64,000 bases of DNA. It comes from Hydrogenophaga borbori. GTDB lineage: Bacteria; Pseudomonadota; Gammaproteobacteria; Burkholderiales; Burkholderiaceae_C. The notes under the pieces are model-generated. The model ran no database searches and was not told the origin of the DNA. It saw nothing but the letters and a program-made list of their open reading frames with translations. Both the position numbers and the translations under genes were made by a program. The stretch lies in NCBI RefSeq assembly GCF_003417535.1, contig NZ_QVLS01000002.1, positions 62,001 through 126,000 of the forward strand, written 5' to 3'. Each line of letters opens with the position of its first letter. Within the stretch, counting starts at the first letter, position 1. This document shows, piece by piece, positions 30,617 to 39,334 of the stretch.

Positions 30617-32302
30617 TCACATGCCCGCGTAGTTCGGACCGCCGCCGCCTTCGGGCGTTACCCACACGATGTTCTGGGTCGGGTCCTTGATGTCGCAGGT
30701 CTTGCAGTGCACGCAGTTCTGCGCGTTGATCTGCAGGCGGTCCTCGCCCGCATCGGTTTTCACGAACTCGTACACGCCGGCCGGGCAGTAGCGGCTTTCC
30801 GGGCCCGCGTACTTTGCCAGGTTCACCTGCACCGGCACCGTGCTGTTCTTCAGCGTCAGGTGCGCGGGCTGGTTTTCCTCGTGGTTGGTGTTGGAGACGA
30901 AGACGCTGGAGAGGCGGTCGAAGCTGAGCACGCCGTCCGGCTTGGGGTAGGCGATCTTGGGCATCTGGTCCGCGGGCTTGAGGTACTCGTGGTCGGGCTT
31001 GTCGCGGTGCAGGGTCCAGGGCGGCGCGCTCACGCCGATCTTGGGCAGGAACCACTGCTCGATGCCCGTCATCAGCTTGCCGATGGTCGGGCCCTTCTTG
31101 AACCAGGCCTTGAAGTTGCGGGTCTGCCAGAGTTCCTCGTGCAGCCAGCTTTTCTCGAAGGCCGCGGGGTAGGCCGAGAGCTCGTCGCTCGAACGGCCGG
31201 CCGTCACGGCCTCGAAGGCCGCCTCGGCGCAGAGCATGCCGCTCTTGATGGCCGCGTGGCTGCCCTTGATGCGCGCGGCGTTCAGGTAGCCCGCGTCGCA
31301 GCCCACCAGCGCGCCGCCGGGGAACACCGTCTTGGGCATGGCCTGCGGCGTGCCGTTGTTGATGGCGCGCGCGCCGTAGCCCAGGCGCTTGCCGCCTTCG
31401 ATGTGCGCCTTGATCGCCGGGTGCGTCTTCCAGCGCTGCATCTCCTCGAAGGGCGAGAGCCAGGGGTTGCTGTAGTCCAGCCCGATGACGAAGCCCAGCG
31501 TGACCTTGTTGTCCTCGAGGTGGTAGAGGAAGCCGCCGCCGAAGGTGTCGTCCGTCATGGGCCAGCCGGCGGTGTGCACCACCAGGCCGGGCCTGGCCTT
31601 GTCGGCCGGGATCTCCCACAGCTCCTTGACGCCGATGGCCCAGCTCGACGGGTCCTTGCCCTTGTCGAGGTCGAACTTGGCGATGAGCTGCTTGCCCAGG
31701 TGGCCGCGAGCGCCCTCGGCGAACACGGTGTACTTGGCGTGCAGCTCCATGCCGAGCTGGAAGGCCTCGGTGGGCTCGCCGTCCTTGCCGATGCCCTGGT
31801 TGCCCGTGGCCACGCCCTTGACGGAGCCGTCGTCGTTGTAGAGCACCTCGGCGGCGGTGAAGCCGGGGAAGATCTCCACGCCCAGGGCCTCGGCCTGCTC
31901 GGCCAGCCACTTCACCACGTTGCCCAGGCTGATGACGTAGCAGCCCTCGTTGTGGAAGTTGCGCGGCATCAGGAAATCGGGCGTGCGGCTCGAGCCCGTC
32001 TCGCTGAGCATGAGCAGGTCGTCGCCCGTGACGGGCTGGTTCAGCGGCGCACCGCGCGCTTTCCAGTCGGGGAACAGCTCGTTGATGGCGCGCGGGTCCA
32101 TCACCGCGCCCGAGAGGATGTGCGCGCCGGGCTCGGAGCCCTTCTCCAGCACGCAGACGTTGACCTCCTTGCCTTGCTCGGCGGCCAGCTGCTTCAGTCG
32201 GATGGCGGTGGACAGGCCGGCCGGGCCGGCGCCGACCACGACCACGTCGTACTCCATGGCTTCGCGGGGACCGAACTGGGCCAGGATCTGATCATGCGTC
32301 AT
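30617..32302 (-). CDS. Electron transfer flavoprotein-ubiquinone oxidoreductase
   Basis: Inner-membrane-associated FAD and 4Fe-4S protein passing electrons from ETF (fatty and amino acid oxidation) to ubiquinone, 561 aa. Seen: VVVVGAGPAGLSTAIRLKQL (FAD), GAHILSGAVMDPRAINEL, and a C-terminal cluster domain with YCPAGVYEFV and CVHCKTCDIKDPTQNI. Divergent from the SDR operon across 134 bases, which fits a shared acyl-CoA metabolism theme. Confidence 0.96.
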   Translation of the reverse strand: MTHDQILAQFGPREAMEYDVVVVGAGPAGLSTAIRLKQLAAEQGKEVNVCVLEKGSEPGAHILSGAVMDPRAINELFPDWKARGAPLNQPVTGDDLLMLSETGSSRTPDFLMPRNFHNEGCYVISLGNVVKWLAEQAEALGVEIFPGFTAAEVLYNDDGSVKGVATGNQGIGKDGEPTEAFQLGMELHAKYTVFAEGARGHLGKQLIAKFDLDKGKDPSSWAIGVKELWEIPADKARPGLVVHTAGWPMTDDTFGGGFLYHLEDNKVTLGFVIGLDYSNPWLSPFEEMQRWKTHPAIKAHIEGGKRLGYGARAINNGTPQAMPKTVFPGGALVGCDAGYLNAARIKGSHAAIKSGMLCAEAAFEAVTAGRSSDELSAYPAAFEKSWLHEELWQTRNFKAWFKKGPTIGKLMTGIEQWFLPKIGVSAPPWTLHRDKPDHEYLKPADQMPKIAYPKPDGVLSFDRLSSVFVSNTNHEENQPAHLTLKNSTVPVQVNLAKYAGPESRYCPAGVYEFVKTDAGEDRLQINAQNCVHCKTCDIKDPTQNIVWVTPEGGGGPNYAGM

Positions 32303-32405
32303 GGGGGGTCTCGCTCATAATGTTTGGCAACCTCCGGCCACCCTCCTTTGCGAAGGGCTCGTGTCCCGGAGCGGACCGCATTTTATGCGGCGACCGCACA
32401 AAATC

Positions 32406-32417
32406 GAACGACCGTTC
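32406..32417. promoter_or_regulatory. Candidate operator dyad GAACG-AC-CGTTC
   Basis: A perfect 5+5 dyad with a 2-base spacer, 20 bases upstream of the SDR ATG, in the divergent ETF-QO/SDR promoter region. This shape is typical of TetR-type operators. The neighbouring CGGGAGA (32424-32430) is the SDR ribosome site. No regulator gene is adjacent, so the assignment is inference. Confidence 0.4.
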
Positions 32418-32436
32418 ACATTTCGGGAGACTGAGC

Positions 32437-33219
32437 ATGGCGTACACCCTCGACCTGTCGGGCCGCGTGGCCCTGGTCACCGGCGCGTCCAGCGGACTGG
32501 GCGCGCAGTTCGCCAAGACCCTGGCCCAGGCCGGCGCCGCCGTGGTGCTGGCCAGCCGCCGCACCGATCGCCTCATGAACCTGCGCGCGCACATCGAGGC
32601 CGGCGGCGGCGCGGCGCACGTGGTGGCGCTGGACGTGACCGAGCTGGCCTCCATCAAGGCCGCCATCGCGCACGCCGAGACCGAGGTCGGGCCCATCGAC
32701 ATCCTGGTCAACAACTCGGGCGTGAGCACCACGCAGCGCCTGCAGGACGTGGACGAGGCCGACTACGACTTCGTCTTCGACACCAACACCAAGGGCGCCT
32801 TCTTCGTCGCGCAGGAAGTGGGCAAGCGCATGATCGCGCGCGCCAAAGGCGCGGCGCCGGGCACCTTCGTCGGTGGGCGCATCGTCAACATCGCGTCCAT
32901 GGCCGGGCTGAAGGTGCTCCCGCAGATCGGCGTGTACTGCATGAGCAAGGCCGCCGTGGTGCAGATGACCAAGGCCATGGCGATGGAATGGGGCCGCTTC
33001 GGCATCAACGTCAACGCCATCTGCCCGGGCTACATCGACACCGAGCTCAACCACGAGCACTGGAAGACCGAGCAGGGCAAGAAGCTCATCGAGATGACGC
33101 CTCGCAAGCGCCTGGGGCAGGCGAGCGACCTCGATGCGCTGCTGGTGATGCTGTGCGCCAATGAGAGCCATTTCGTGAACGGCGCGGTGATCGCCGCCGA
33201 CGACGGCTTTGGCGTCTAG
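32437..33219 (+). CDS. Short-chain dehydrogenase/reductase
   Basis: NAD(P)-dependent oxidoreductase of the classical SDR type, 260 aa. Seen: TGASSGLG (15-22), NNSG (92-95), and the catalytic Ser154, Tyr167 and Lys171 (YCMSK). The end HFVNGAVIAADDGFGV is usual for FabG-like members. The ATG at 32437 is chosen for its CGGGAGA ribosome site over a longer open frame. It heads a tight three-gene unit with an EamA transporter and a thioesterase. Confidence 0.92.
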   Translation: MAYTLDLSGRVALVTGASSGLGAQFAKTLAQAGAAVVLASRRTDRLMNLRAHIEAGGGAAHVVALDVTELASIKAAIAHAETEVGPIDILVNNSGVSTTQRLQDVDEADYDFVFDTNTKGAFFVAQEVGKRMIARAKGAAPGTFVGGRIVNIASMAGLKVLPQIGVYCMSKAAVVQMTKAMAMEWGRFGINVNAICPGYIDTELNHEHWKTEQGKKLIEMTPRKRLGQASDLDALLVMLCANESHFVNGAVIAADDGFGV

Positions 33220-34164
33220 ATGACTTCGCTGGCGCTGCACCAACCCGGCGGTCTGCCGCCGGGCATGGCGACCGGCTTGGCCGCCGGCCTGGGCGCCGGC
33301 GCCTTCTGGGGCACCACCTTCGTGGCGCCGCTGGTGTTGCCCGAGTTCGGCACGGTCGATCTCACGGTGGGCCGCTTCCTGGCCTGCGGTCTGCTGTCGC
33401 TGGCGCTGCTGCTGTGGGCCGCGCTGCGCGGGGACGCGCGCTGGCCCACGGCGCCCCAGGCCTGGGCCGCGCTGGGCCTGAGCCTGCTGGGCTACACGGG
33501 CTACTACCTGCTGCTGGTGCTGGCCATCCAGGCGGCGGGCGCGGCGCTGCCGGTGCTCATCATTGGCACCATCCCGCTGTGGGTGATGCTGCTGGGCAAG
33601 CCGCAGCGCCTGCGCTGGCGCGCGCTGTTGCCCGGCCTGCTGCTGACGGCCGCGGGCATCGCCCTGATGGTGCGTGCCAGCGCGCACGGCGGCGAGGCCG
33701 GCGCCGGCTCCGACCTGTGGCGCGGTGTGTCGTTTGCCCTGCTGGCCACCGCGTCCTGGACGGCCTATGGCCTGCTCAACGCGCGCTGGCTGGCGCGCCA
33801 CCCCGAGGTGAATTCCACGCTGTGGGCCAACTGGCTGGGCGTGGCCGCCGGCCTGGGGGCGCTGGGCATCGCGGCGGTGGCGGGCAGCGCACCGGCCGGG
33901 CTCATCGCCCAGCCGCGCTTCGGCCTGTTCGTGGCGGTGTGCCTGGTCACGGGCATCGGCGCGGCCTGGGTGGCCTCGGTGCTGTGGAACATGGCCAGCC
34001 GGCGCCTGAGCCCCAGCCTGGCCGGACAACTCATCGTGAGCGAGACCGTCTTCGGCCTGCTCTACACCTTCGCCTGGAACGGGCAATGGCCCGCCGCCGC
34101 GCAATGGCTGGCGTGCGCGCTGTTCGTGCTGGGCATCCTTGCCTCCATCCGAGCCCACCGATGA
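33220..34164 (+). CDS. EamA/DMT family transporter
   Basis: A 314-aa ten-helix drug/metabolite exporter; GAGAFWGTTFVAPLVLPEFG opens the first EamA half and LVTGIGAAWVASVLWNMASR the late second half. The ATG directly follows the SDR stop with no gap, and its own stop overlaps the ATG of the thioesterase. Substrate unknown. Confidence 0.88.
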   Translation: MTSLALHQPGGLPPGMATGLAAGLGAGAFWGTTFVAPLVLPEFGTVDLTVGRFLACGLLSLALLLWAALRGDARWPTAPQAWAALGLSLLGYTGYYLLLVLAIQAAGAALPVLIIGTIPLWVMLLGKPQRLRWRALLPGLLLTAAGIALMVRASAHGGEAGAGSDLWRGVSFALLATASWTAYGLLNARWLARHPEVNSTLWANWLGVAAGLGALGIAAVAGSAPAGLIAQPRFGLFVAVCLVTGIGAAWVASVLWNMASRRLSPSLAGQLIVSETVFGLLYTFAWNGQWPAAAQWLACALFVLGILASIRAHR

Positions 34165-34583
34165 AATTCGAACTGCCTGAGAAGAAAAAACAGGTCCACC
34201 GCATGCGCATCCCCATCCGCTGGGGCGACATGGACGCGATGGGCCACGTGAACAACACGGTGTATTTCCGTTACCTCGAAACCATTCGCATCGAGTGGAT
34301 GCAGTCCATCGGTTGCCAGCCCGACCCGCGCGGCGAGGGGCCGGTGATCGTCAATGCCTTCTGCACCTTCCACAAGCAGTTGGAGTTTCCTGGCGAGGTG
34401 ATCGCCACCATGTACGTGAGCGACACCGGCCGCACCAGCTTCGAGAGCTGGTGCACGCTCACGCGCGCCGACGACCCGGAGACGGTTTACGCGTCAGGCG
34501 GCGCCACCACGGTGTGGGTGAACTTCCCGCAGCAGAAGTCGGCGCCGATCCCGGACAGCCTGCGCCAGCACCTGCAAGGCTGA
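34161..34583 (+). CDS. Acyl-CoA thioesterase (4HBT hotdog fold)
   Basis: A 140-aa single-domain hotdog thioesterase with the 4HBT motif RWGDMDAMGHVNNTVYFRYL (Asp23 and Asp25 region). It hydrolyses acyl- or aryl-CoA esters; chain preference unknown. ATGA overlap with the EamA gene. Confidence 0.92.
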   Translation: MKFELPEKKKQVHRMRIPIRWGDMDAMGHVNNTVYFRYLETIRIEWMQSIGCQPDPRGEGPVIVNAFCTFHKQLEFPGEVIATMYVSDTGRTSFESWCTLTRADDPETVYASGGATTVWVNFPQQKSAPIPDSLRQHLQG

Positions 34584-34632
34584 CCCGGGTGGACCGGACG
34601 CGCGGTGGCCGCGCCGCGGCGGCCCGGCGCGC

Positions 34633-34929
34633 TCACTGCTTGTTCTTCTTGAACTCGATGTCGTCGGCGTACAGCCGGCCGTCGCGGCGCTTGATGTCCA
34701 CTTCCACGTAGTGGCCCTCGCGCAGGTCTTCGAAGCGCTTGTAGTCGTTTTCGTAGTCCGTTTTGTCGGTGACGTAGACCACTTCGCTGTTGATCGTGAA
34801 GCTGCGCGCGCTGTGGTCGATGGACTGGATGCGGCCTTTCAGGTCCTCGGCGTGCGCGGCGCCCACACCCAGGGCGAGGGCCGAGGCGAGCAGGAAGGCG
34901 CGGACGCGGAACGGGTGGCTGAGCGGCAT
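34633..34929 (-). CDS. Small periplasmic protein (DUF5666-like)
   Basis: A 98-aa exported protein. The signal peptide [16 protein letters not shown] likely ends before Glu28; the mature part is a compact beta-rich domain (LKGRIQSIDHSARSFTINSE, GHYVEVDIKRRDGRLYADDI) with the pattern of DUF5666-type OB-fold proteins. Function unknown. Confidence 0.65.
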   Translation of the reverse strand: MPLSHPFRVRAFLLASALALGVGAAHAEDLKGRIQSIDHSARSFTINSEVVYVTDKTDYENDYKRFEDLREGHYVEVDIKRRDGRLYADDIEFKKNKQ

Positions 34930-35043
34930 GGTGAACCTCCGAAGTGATGACGAGAGGTATTGAAACGCCCGGGCGCCGCGCGTTCGGTTTTTTTTGGTTG
35001 CCTGGCGGTATCGGCCCGTAAAGGGGGCCTTGTCCTACAGCGG

Positions 35044-35625
35044 TCAGGCCGCCGGCTTGGCCTTGGGCACGCGCCCGAGCAGATAGAACTCGGGGTTGGG
35101 CGCCATGCCCGTGACGTTGGCCATGCGGTTGGACAGGCCGAAGAAGGCCGTGATGGCGGTGATGTCCCAGATGTCCTCGTCGTCGAAGCCATGCGCGTGC
35201 AGGGCCTGGAAGTCGGCGTCCTCCACCTCGTGCGAGCGCTCGCAAACCTTGAGCGCGAAGTCGAGCATGGCGCGCTGGCGCGGCGTGATGTCGGCCTTGC
35301 GGTGGTTCACGGCCACCTGGTCGGCCACCAGGGGCTTCTTCTCGTAGATGCGCAGGATGGCGCCGTGCGCCACCACGCAATAGAGGCACTGATTGGCCGC
35401 GCTGGTGGCGGTGACGATCATCTCGCGATCGCCCTTGCTGAGGCTGCCCGTCTCCTTGAGCATGAGCGCGTCGTGGTAGGCGAAGAAGGCGCGCCACTCC
35501 GCCGGGCGTCGCGCGAACGCGAGAAAGACGTTCGGGATGAAGCCCGACTTTTCCTGCACCTCGCGGATGCGGGCCTGGATGTCGTCGGGCAGGCTGTTGA
35601 GGTCGGGCAAGGGGTAGCGGGCCAT
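35044..35625 (-). CDS. Peroxidase-related AhpD/CMD-family protein
   Basis: A 193-aa alkylhydroperoxidase-like protein with the redox and proton-relay motif CLYCVVAHGA (Cys80, Cys83, His87) after a helical lead. The ATG at 35625 has AGGAGA 6 bases upstream on its strand. It is divergent from a second, shorter carboxymuconolactone-decarboxylase-fold protein across 112 bases; the two are distantly related in fold. Confidence 0.88.
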   Translation of the reverse strand: MARYPLPDLNSLPDDIQARIREVQEKSGFIPNVFLAFARRPAEWRAFFAYHDALMLKETGSLSKGDREMIVTATSAANQCLYCVVAHGAILRIYEKKPLVADQVAVNHRKADITPRQRAMLDFALKVCERSHEVEDADFQALHAHGFDDEDIWDITAITAFFGLSNRMANVTGMAPNPEFYLLGRVPKAKPAA

Positions 35626-35737
35626 GGCGTGTCTCCTGTGCGGGGGTGTCGATGGCCACCAGTATCCCCGAGCCGCGGGACGTGCCGCGCACGCGTGGTG
35701 CGGTATCGTTGCGCCGCCCTGAATCCACGGAGCCCGC

Positions 35738-36124
35738 ATGAACCTGCCCGACGACCCCGAATTCCAGCGCGGCCTGGCCGCGCGCACCGACGTGATGGGC
35801 GAAGCCTTCGTGGCCAGCGCCCTGGAGAGCATGACCCCGTTCACCGAGCCCATGCAGCACCACATCACGCGCCGCGCCTGGGGTGACGTCTGGCAGCGCG
35901 GCGTGCTGGACCGCAAGACCCGCAGCCTGATCACCGTGGCCATGCTCGCGGCCCTGGGCAAGCAGCACGAGCTCAAGGGCCACGTGCGCGGTGCGCTCAA
36001 CAACGGCGCCACGCCCGAGGAATTGCAGGAGGTGTTGCTGCACGCCGCCGTGTACTGCGGCATCCCCACCGCCGTGGACGCCTTTCGCACCGCCGCCAGC
36101 GTGGTCGACGGCGAGCCGCGCTGA
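35738..36124 (+). CDS. Carboxymuconolactone decarboxylase family protein
   Basis: A 128-aa CMD-fold protein without a CxxC pair, with DRKTRSLITVAMLAALGKQH, LKGHVRGALNNGATPEELQE and LHAAVYCGIPTAVDAF, the PcaC/gamma-CMD pattern. It may act in protocatechuate-type catabolism, but no other pca gene is adjacent. It is followed after 35 bases by a Bug receptor. Confidence 0.88.
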   Translation: MNLPDDPEFQRGLAARTDVMGEAFVASALESMTPFTEPMQHHITRRAWGDVWQRGVLDRKTRSLITVAMLAALGKQHELKGHVRGALNNGATPEELQEVLLHAAVYCGIPTAVDAFRTAASVVDGEPR

Positions 36125-36159
36125 TGTGTTCGTCCTTTCTTTTATACCGGAGGTTTTCC

Positions 36160-37128
36160 ATGTCGCGATCTTTCCCCCTGACCCGCCGCGTGGCGCTGCT
36201 GGCCGCCCTGGCCCTGGGCACCGGCCTGGCGCAGGCCCAGTCCAACGTGCGCATCCTGGTGGGCTTCCCGCCCGGCGGCGGCACCGACGCCATCGCGCGC
36301 ATCCTGGCCGAGAAGCTGCAGCCCGAGCTGGGCCAGGCGGTGGTGGTGGACAACAAGCCCGGCGCGGGCGGCCAGCTCGCGGGCCAGGCCCTGAAAGCCG
36401 CGCCGGCCGACGGCAGCACCGTGTTCCTCAGCCACGACCACAGCGTGAGCATCCTGCCGCTGACCATGAAGAACCCGGGCTTCGACCCGGCGAAGGACTT
36501 CGTGCCCGTGGCCGGCTTCGCCACCTTCGTGAACGCGGTGGCGCTGTCGGGCGGCACGCCCGCGCGCGACTTCAAGGCCTGGATCGACAGCGTGAAAGCC
36601 GCCGGCGGCAAGGCCACCGTGGGCATTCCGGCGCCGGCCTCCACGCCCCAGTTCGCGGTGCAGGTGATCGCCAAGCGGTACGGCCTGGACCTGGTGGCCG
36701 CGCCCTACCGGGGCAGCGCGCCCATGATGGGCGACATGCTGGGCAACCAGATCCCGGCGGGCGTGGGCTCGGTGCCCGACTTCATTGAGAACCACAAGGC
36801 CGGCAAGCTGCGCGTGGTGGCCGTGATGGGCACCCAGCGCCAGGCCGCGTTGCCCGAAGTGCCCACCTTCAGCGAGCTGGGCATCAAGGGCTTCGAGGAC
36901 ATGCCGTACTACGGCATCTTCGCGCCCGCCGGCACGCCAGCGGCGGCCGTGGACAAACTCGGCGCGGCGGTGCAGAAGGTGATTGCCTTGCCCGACGTGC
37001 GCGAAAAGCTCTCGGCCATGGGCCTGACGGTGGGCTACATGAGCGGCGCCGAACTCGGCAAGCGCGAGGCCGCGTACCGCGAGGTCTGGGCCCGCATCAT
37101 CAAGGACAGCGGCTACCAGCCGCAGTGA
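36160..37128 (+). CDS. Tripartite tricarboxylate (Bug) substrate-binding protein
   Basis: A 322-aa periplasmic receptor with signal peptide RRVALLAALALGTGLAQA and the Bug hallmarks VRILVGFPPGGGTDAIARIL, VVDNKPGAGGQLAGQ and IFAPAGTPAAAVDKL. The start at 36160 has GGAGG 6 bases upstream. These receptors bind carboxylates; no TctA/TctB membrane genes are next to it. It converges with the PAS-LuxR gene. Confidence 0.95.
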   Translation: MSRSFPLTRRVALLAALALGTGLAQAQSNVRILVGFPPGGGTDAIARILAEKLQPELGQAVVVDNKPGAGGQLAGQALKAAPADGSTVFLSHDHSVSILPLTMKNPGFDPAKDFVPVAGFATFVNAVALSGGTPARDFKAWIDSVKAAGGKATVGIPAPASTPQFAVQVIAKRYGLDLVAAPYRGSAPMMGDMLGNQIPAGVGSVPDFIENHKAGKLRVVAVMGTQRQAALPEVPTFSELGIKGFEDMPYYGIFAPAGTPAAAVDKLGAAVQKVIALPDVREKLSAMGLTVGYMSGAELGKREAAYREVWARIIKDSGYQPQ

Positions 37129-37134
37129 GGCCCC

Positions 37135-37692
37135 TTATCCAGCCATCAGGCGGTGCACCAGGTCCGGCGTGCTGTGCGCCTGGTACTTGCGCATCAGTCG
37201 CGCGCGGTGCACCTCCACCGTGCGGTGGCTGATGGCCAGCAGCTTGCCGATCTGCTTGCTGGTCAGCCCGTCCATGATCAGCGCGGCGACCTCGCGCTCG
37301 CGCGCGGTCAGTTCGGCGCGCACCGGCCGGTGCGAGCTCAGGTCCTCGAAGCTCCAGATGCCCGCCGCGTGCGGCGCGCCGCGGTCCACCGCGCGGCCCG
37401 TCACGTGGCACCAGAAGGTCTCGCCCGCCTGGCGGCCGCCCACGCGCTTCATGATGCGGTTGTCGGCGTAGGTACCGCTGCGGCCCAGCAGCGGCGCCAT
37501 GCGCGCGCCCAGGCGTTCGTACTCGTCTGCGCTGGGGTAGAGGATCTGGAAGCTCTGGCCCACCAGCTGCTCGCGCGTGGCACCGAACATCTCGCACAGG
37601 GCCTGGTTGCAGTCGACCATGAAGCGCTCGCGCGACAGCGCCAGCCCCACGGGGGCCAGGTCGAAGGCCAGCCGGTAGTCGATGTCCATCAT
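37135..37692 (-). CDS. PAS-LuxR transcriptional regulator
   Basis: A 185-aa one-component regulator: an N-terminal PAS domain (about 8-110, with MVDCNQALCEMFGATREQLV) and a C-terminal LuxR helix-turn-helix (ELTAREREVAALIMDGLTSK, AISHRTVEVHRARLM). Divergent from scoAB with a perfect palindromic operator between the starts, so it very likely regulates itself and scoAB. Confidence 0.92.
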   Translation of the reverse strand: MMDIDYRLAFDLAPVGLALSRERFMVDCNQALCEMFGATREQLVGQSFQILYPSADEYERLGARMAPLLGRSGTYADNRIMKRVGGRQAGETFWCHVTGRAVDRGAPHAAGIWSFEDLSSHRPVRAELTAREREVAALIMDGLTSKQIGKLLAISHRTVEVHRARLMRKYQAHSTPDLVHRLMAG

Positions 37693-37708
37693 GGTTGCCC
37701 TTTACGAA

Positions 37709-37734
37709 ATACTACGTAATCCGCTACGTAGTAT
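37709..37734. promoter_or_regulatory. Perfect 10-bp inverted repeat, putative PAS-LuxR operator
   Basis: ATACTACGTA (37709-37718), a 6-base spacer and TACGTAGTAT (37725-37734) form a perfect dyad 17 bases from the regulator ATG and 50 bases from the scoA GTG. The site is AT-richer than its surroundings. The geometry suits a dimeric LuxR-type DNA-binding domain. Confidence 0.8.
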
Positions 37735-37783
37735 CGTTGCGCTTTTCCGCATTCCCCAGCACGACTCCCCGGAGGCAATCCCC

Positions 37784-38485
37784 GTGAACAAGATCTACCC
37801 CAGCGCGGCCGCGGCGCTCCAGGGCGTGGTCGCCGATGGCCAGCTCATGGCCGTGGGCGGTTTCGGCCTGTGCGGCATTCCCGAAGCGCTCATCGACGCC
37901 CTGCGCGACAGCGGCGTGAAGAACCTCACCGTCATCTCCAACAACGCGGGCGTGGACGGTTTCGGCCTGGGCAAGCTGCTCGACACGCGCCAGATCAAGA
38001 AGATGATCAGCAGCTACGTGGGCGAGAACAAGGAGTTCGAGCGGCAGTACCTGGCCGGCGAGCTGGAGCTGGAGTTCACGCCGCAGGGCACGCTGGCCGA
38101 GAAGCTGCGCGCCGGTGGCGCGGGCATCCCGGCCTTCTTCACCAAGACCGGCGTGGGCACCATCGTGGCCGAGGGCAAGGAACTGCGCGAGTTCGACGGC
38201 GAGACGTATGTGATGGAGCGCTCGCTGGTGCCGGCCGTGTCGCTGGTGAAGGCGCACCGCGCCGACAAGAGCGGCAACCTGCAGTTCCGCTACACCGCGC
38301 GCAACTTCAACCCGGCCGCGGCCATGGCGGGCAAGGTCTGCATCGTGGAGGTGGAGGAGATCGTCGAGACCGGCGCCATCCACCCCGATGAGGTGCACCT
38401 GCCGGGCATCTACGTGCACCGCATCGTGCACAACCCGAATCCCGAGAAGCGCATCGAGAAGCGCACCATCACCGAAAAGGCCTGA
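37784..38485 (+). CDS. scoA: 3-oxoacid CoA-transferase subunit A
   Basis: Transfers CoA from succinyl-CoA to a 3-oxoacid (acetoacetate or 3-oxoadipate), 233 aa. Seen: [20 protein letters not shown] and the glycine-rich [18 protein letters not shown]. The start is a GTG at 37784 with GGAGG 8 bases upstream; the longer open frame starts inside the operator and is unlikely. scoB follows 2 bases later. Confidence 0.95.
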   Translation: MNKIYPSAAAALQGVVADGQLMAVGGFGLCGIPEALIDALRDSGVKNLTVISNNAGVDGFGLGKLLDTRQIKKMISSYVGENKEFERQYLAGELELEFTPQGTLAEKLRAGGAGIPAFFTKTGVGTIVAEGKELREFDGETYVMERSLVPAVSLVKAHRADKSGNLQFRYTARNFNPAAAMAGKVCIVEVEEIVETGAIHPDEVHLPGIYVHRIVHNPNPEKRIEKRTITEKA

Positions 38486-38487
38486 CC

Positions 38488-39123
38488 ATGCCCTGGACCC
38501 AAGACCAGATGGCCGCGCGCGCGGCACAAGAGCTCGAGGACGGCTTCTACGTCAACCTCGGCATCGGCATCCCCACGCTGGTGGCCAACCACACCGGCAC
38601 CAAGGAGGTGTGGCTGCAGAGCGAGAACGGCATGCTGGGCATCGGCCCCTTCCCCACGGAAGACCAGGTCGACGCCGACCTCATCAACGCCGGCAAGCAG
38701 ACCGTGACCACCATCAAGGGCTCATCGATCTTCGGCAGCCACGACAGCTTCGCCATGATCCGCGGCGGCAAGATCAACCTGTCCATCCTGGGCGCCATGC
38801 AGGTGAGCGAGAAGGGCGACCTGGCCAACTGGATGATCCCGGGCAAGATGGTCAAGGGCATGGGCGGCGCCATGGACCTCGTGGCCGGCGTGCCCCGCGT
38901 CATCGTGCTGATGGAGCACGTGGCGAAGAAGAAGGACGGCAGCGAGGACCTGAAGATCCTGCCGCACTGCACGCTGCCGCTCACCGGCGTGGGCGTGGTC
39001 GACCGCATCATCACCGACCTGGGCGTGATGGACGTGACCCCGCAGGGCCTGACACTCGTGGAGCTGGCGCCCGGCGTCACGCGCGAGTTCATCCAGTCCA
39101 AGACCGGCGTCACCCTGGTCTGA
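38488..39123 (+). CDS. scoB: 3-oxoacid CoA-transferase subunit B
   Basis: Catalytic subunit, 211 aa, with the CoA-thioester-forming glutamate Glu46 in the [10 protein letters not shown] motif, [16 protein letters not shown] at the start, and MLGKM-type core [19 protein letters not shown]. Acetoacetate against 3-oxoadipate specificity cannot be settled here. Confidence 0.95.
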   Translation: MPWTQDQMAARAAQELEDGFYVNLGIGIPTLVANHTGTKEVWLQSENGMLGIGPFPTEDQVDADLINAGKQTVTTIKGSSIFGSHDSFAMIRGGKINLSILGAMQVSEKGDLANWMIPGKMVKGMGGAMDLVAGVPRVIVLMEHVAKKKDGSEDLKILPHCTLPLTGVGVVDRIITDLGVMDVTPQGLTLVELAPGVTREFIQSKTGVTLV

Positions 39124-39136
39124 TGACCGTGGCGGG

Positions 39137-39142
39137 TATACT
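39137..39142 (+). promoter_or_regulatory. Candidate -10 element (TATACT) for the riboswitch transcript
   Basis: TATACT lies 14 bases after the scoB stop and about 20 bases before the riboswitch core, in otherwise GC-rich DNA. The -35 box would lie inside the scoB end and is not obvious. Confidence 0.4.
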
Positions 39143-39149
39143 CCCGCCC

Positions 39150-39310
39150 GCACCCGTCATTGGGGAGTAGCCGCCCGGCGCGCCATGCGCCGGGGCTCGC
39201 GTCAACAGACTTGGCCCGCAGGCCATGGCGCGAGCAGCCTTCCAGCCTGGCAAGACCTTTGACCGCACCGCCTCCGCACGCGCCGGGGAGGCGCTGCGGT
39301 CTTTGGTTTG
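39150..39310 (+). promoter_or_regulatory. yybP-ykoY manganese riboswitch with terminator hairpin
   Basis: The two conserved metal-binding loop sequences are present: GGGGAGTAG (39162-39170) and CCTTTGACCGC (39256-39266), with CGTCAACAGACTTGG between them. GACCGC also forms the 5' arm of a long hairpin (GACCGCA at 39261-39267 with TGCGGTC at 39295-39301, and CGCCTCC with GGAGGCG inside), followed by TTTGGTTT. Aptamer and terminator are therefore mutually exclusive, as expected for a manganese-activated switch. It precedes an UPF0016 manganese exporter. Confidence 0.92.
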
Positions 39311-39334
39311 TTCGCCGGCCGTTGGAGTCCCCCC

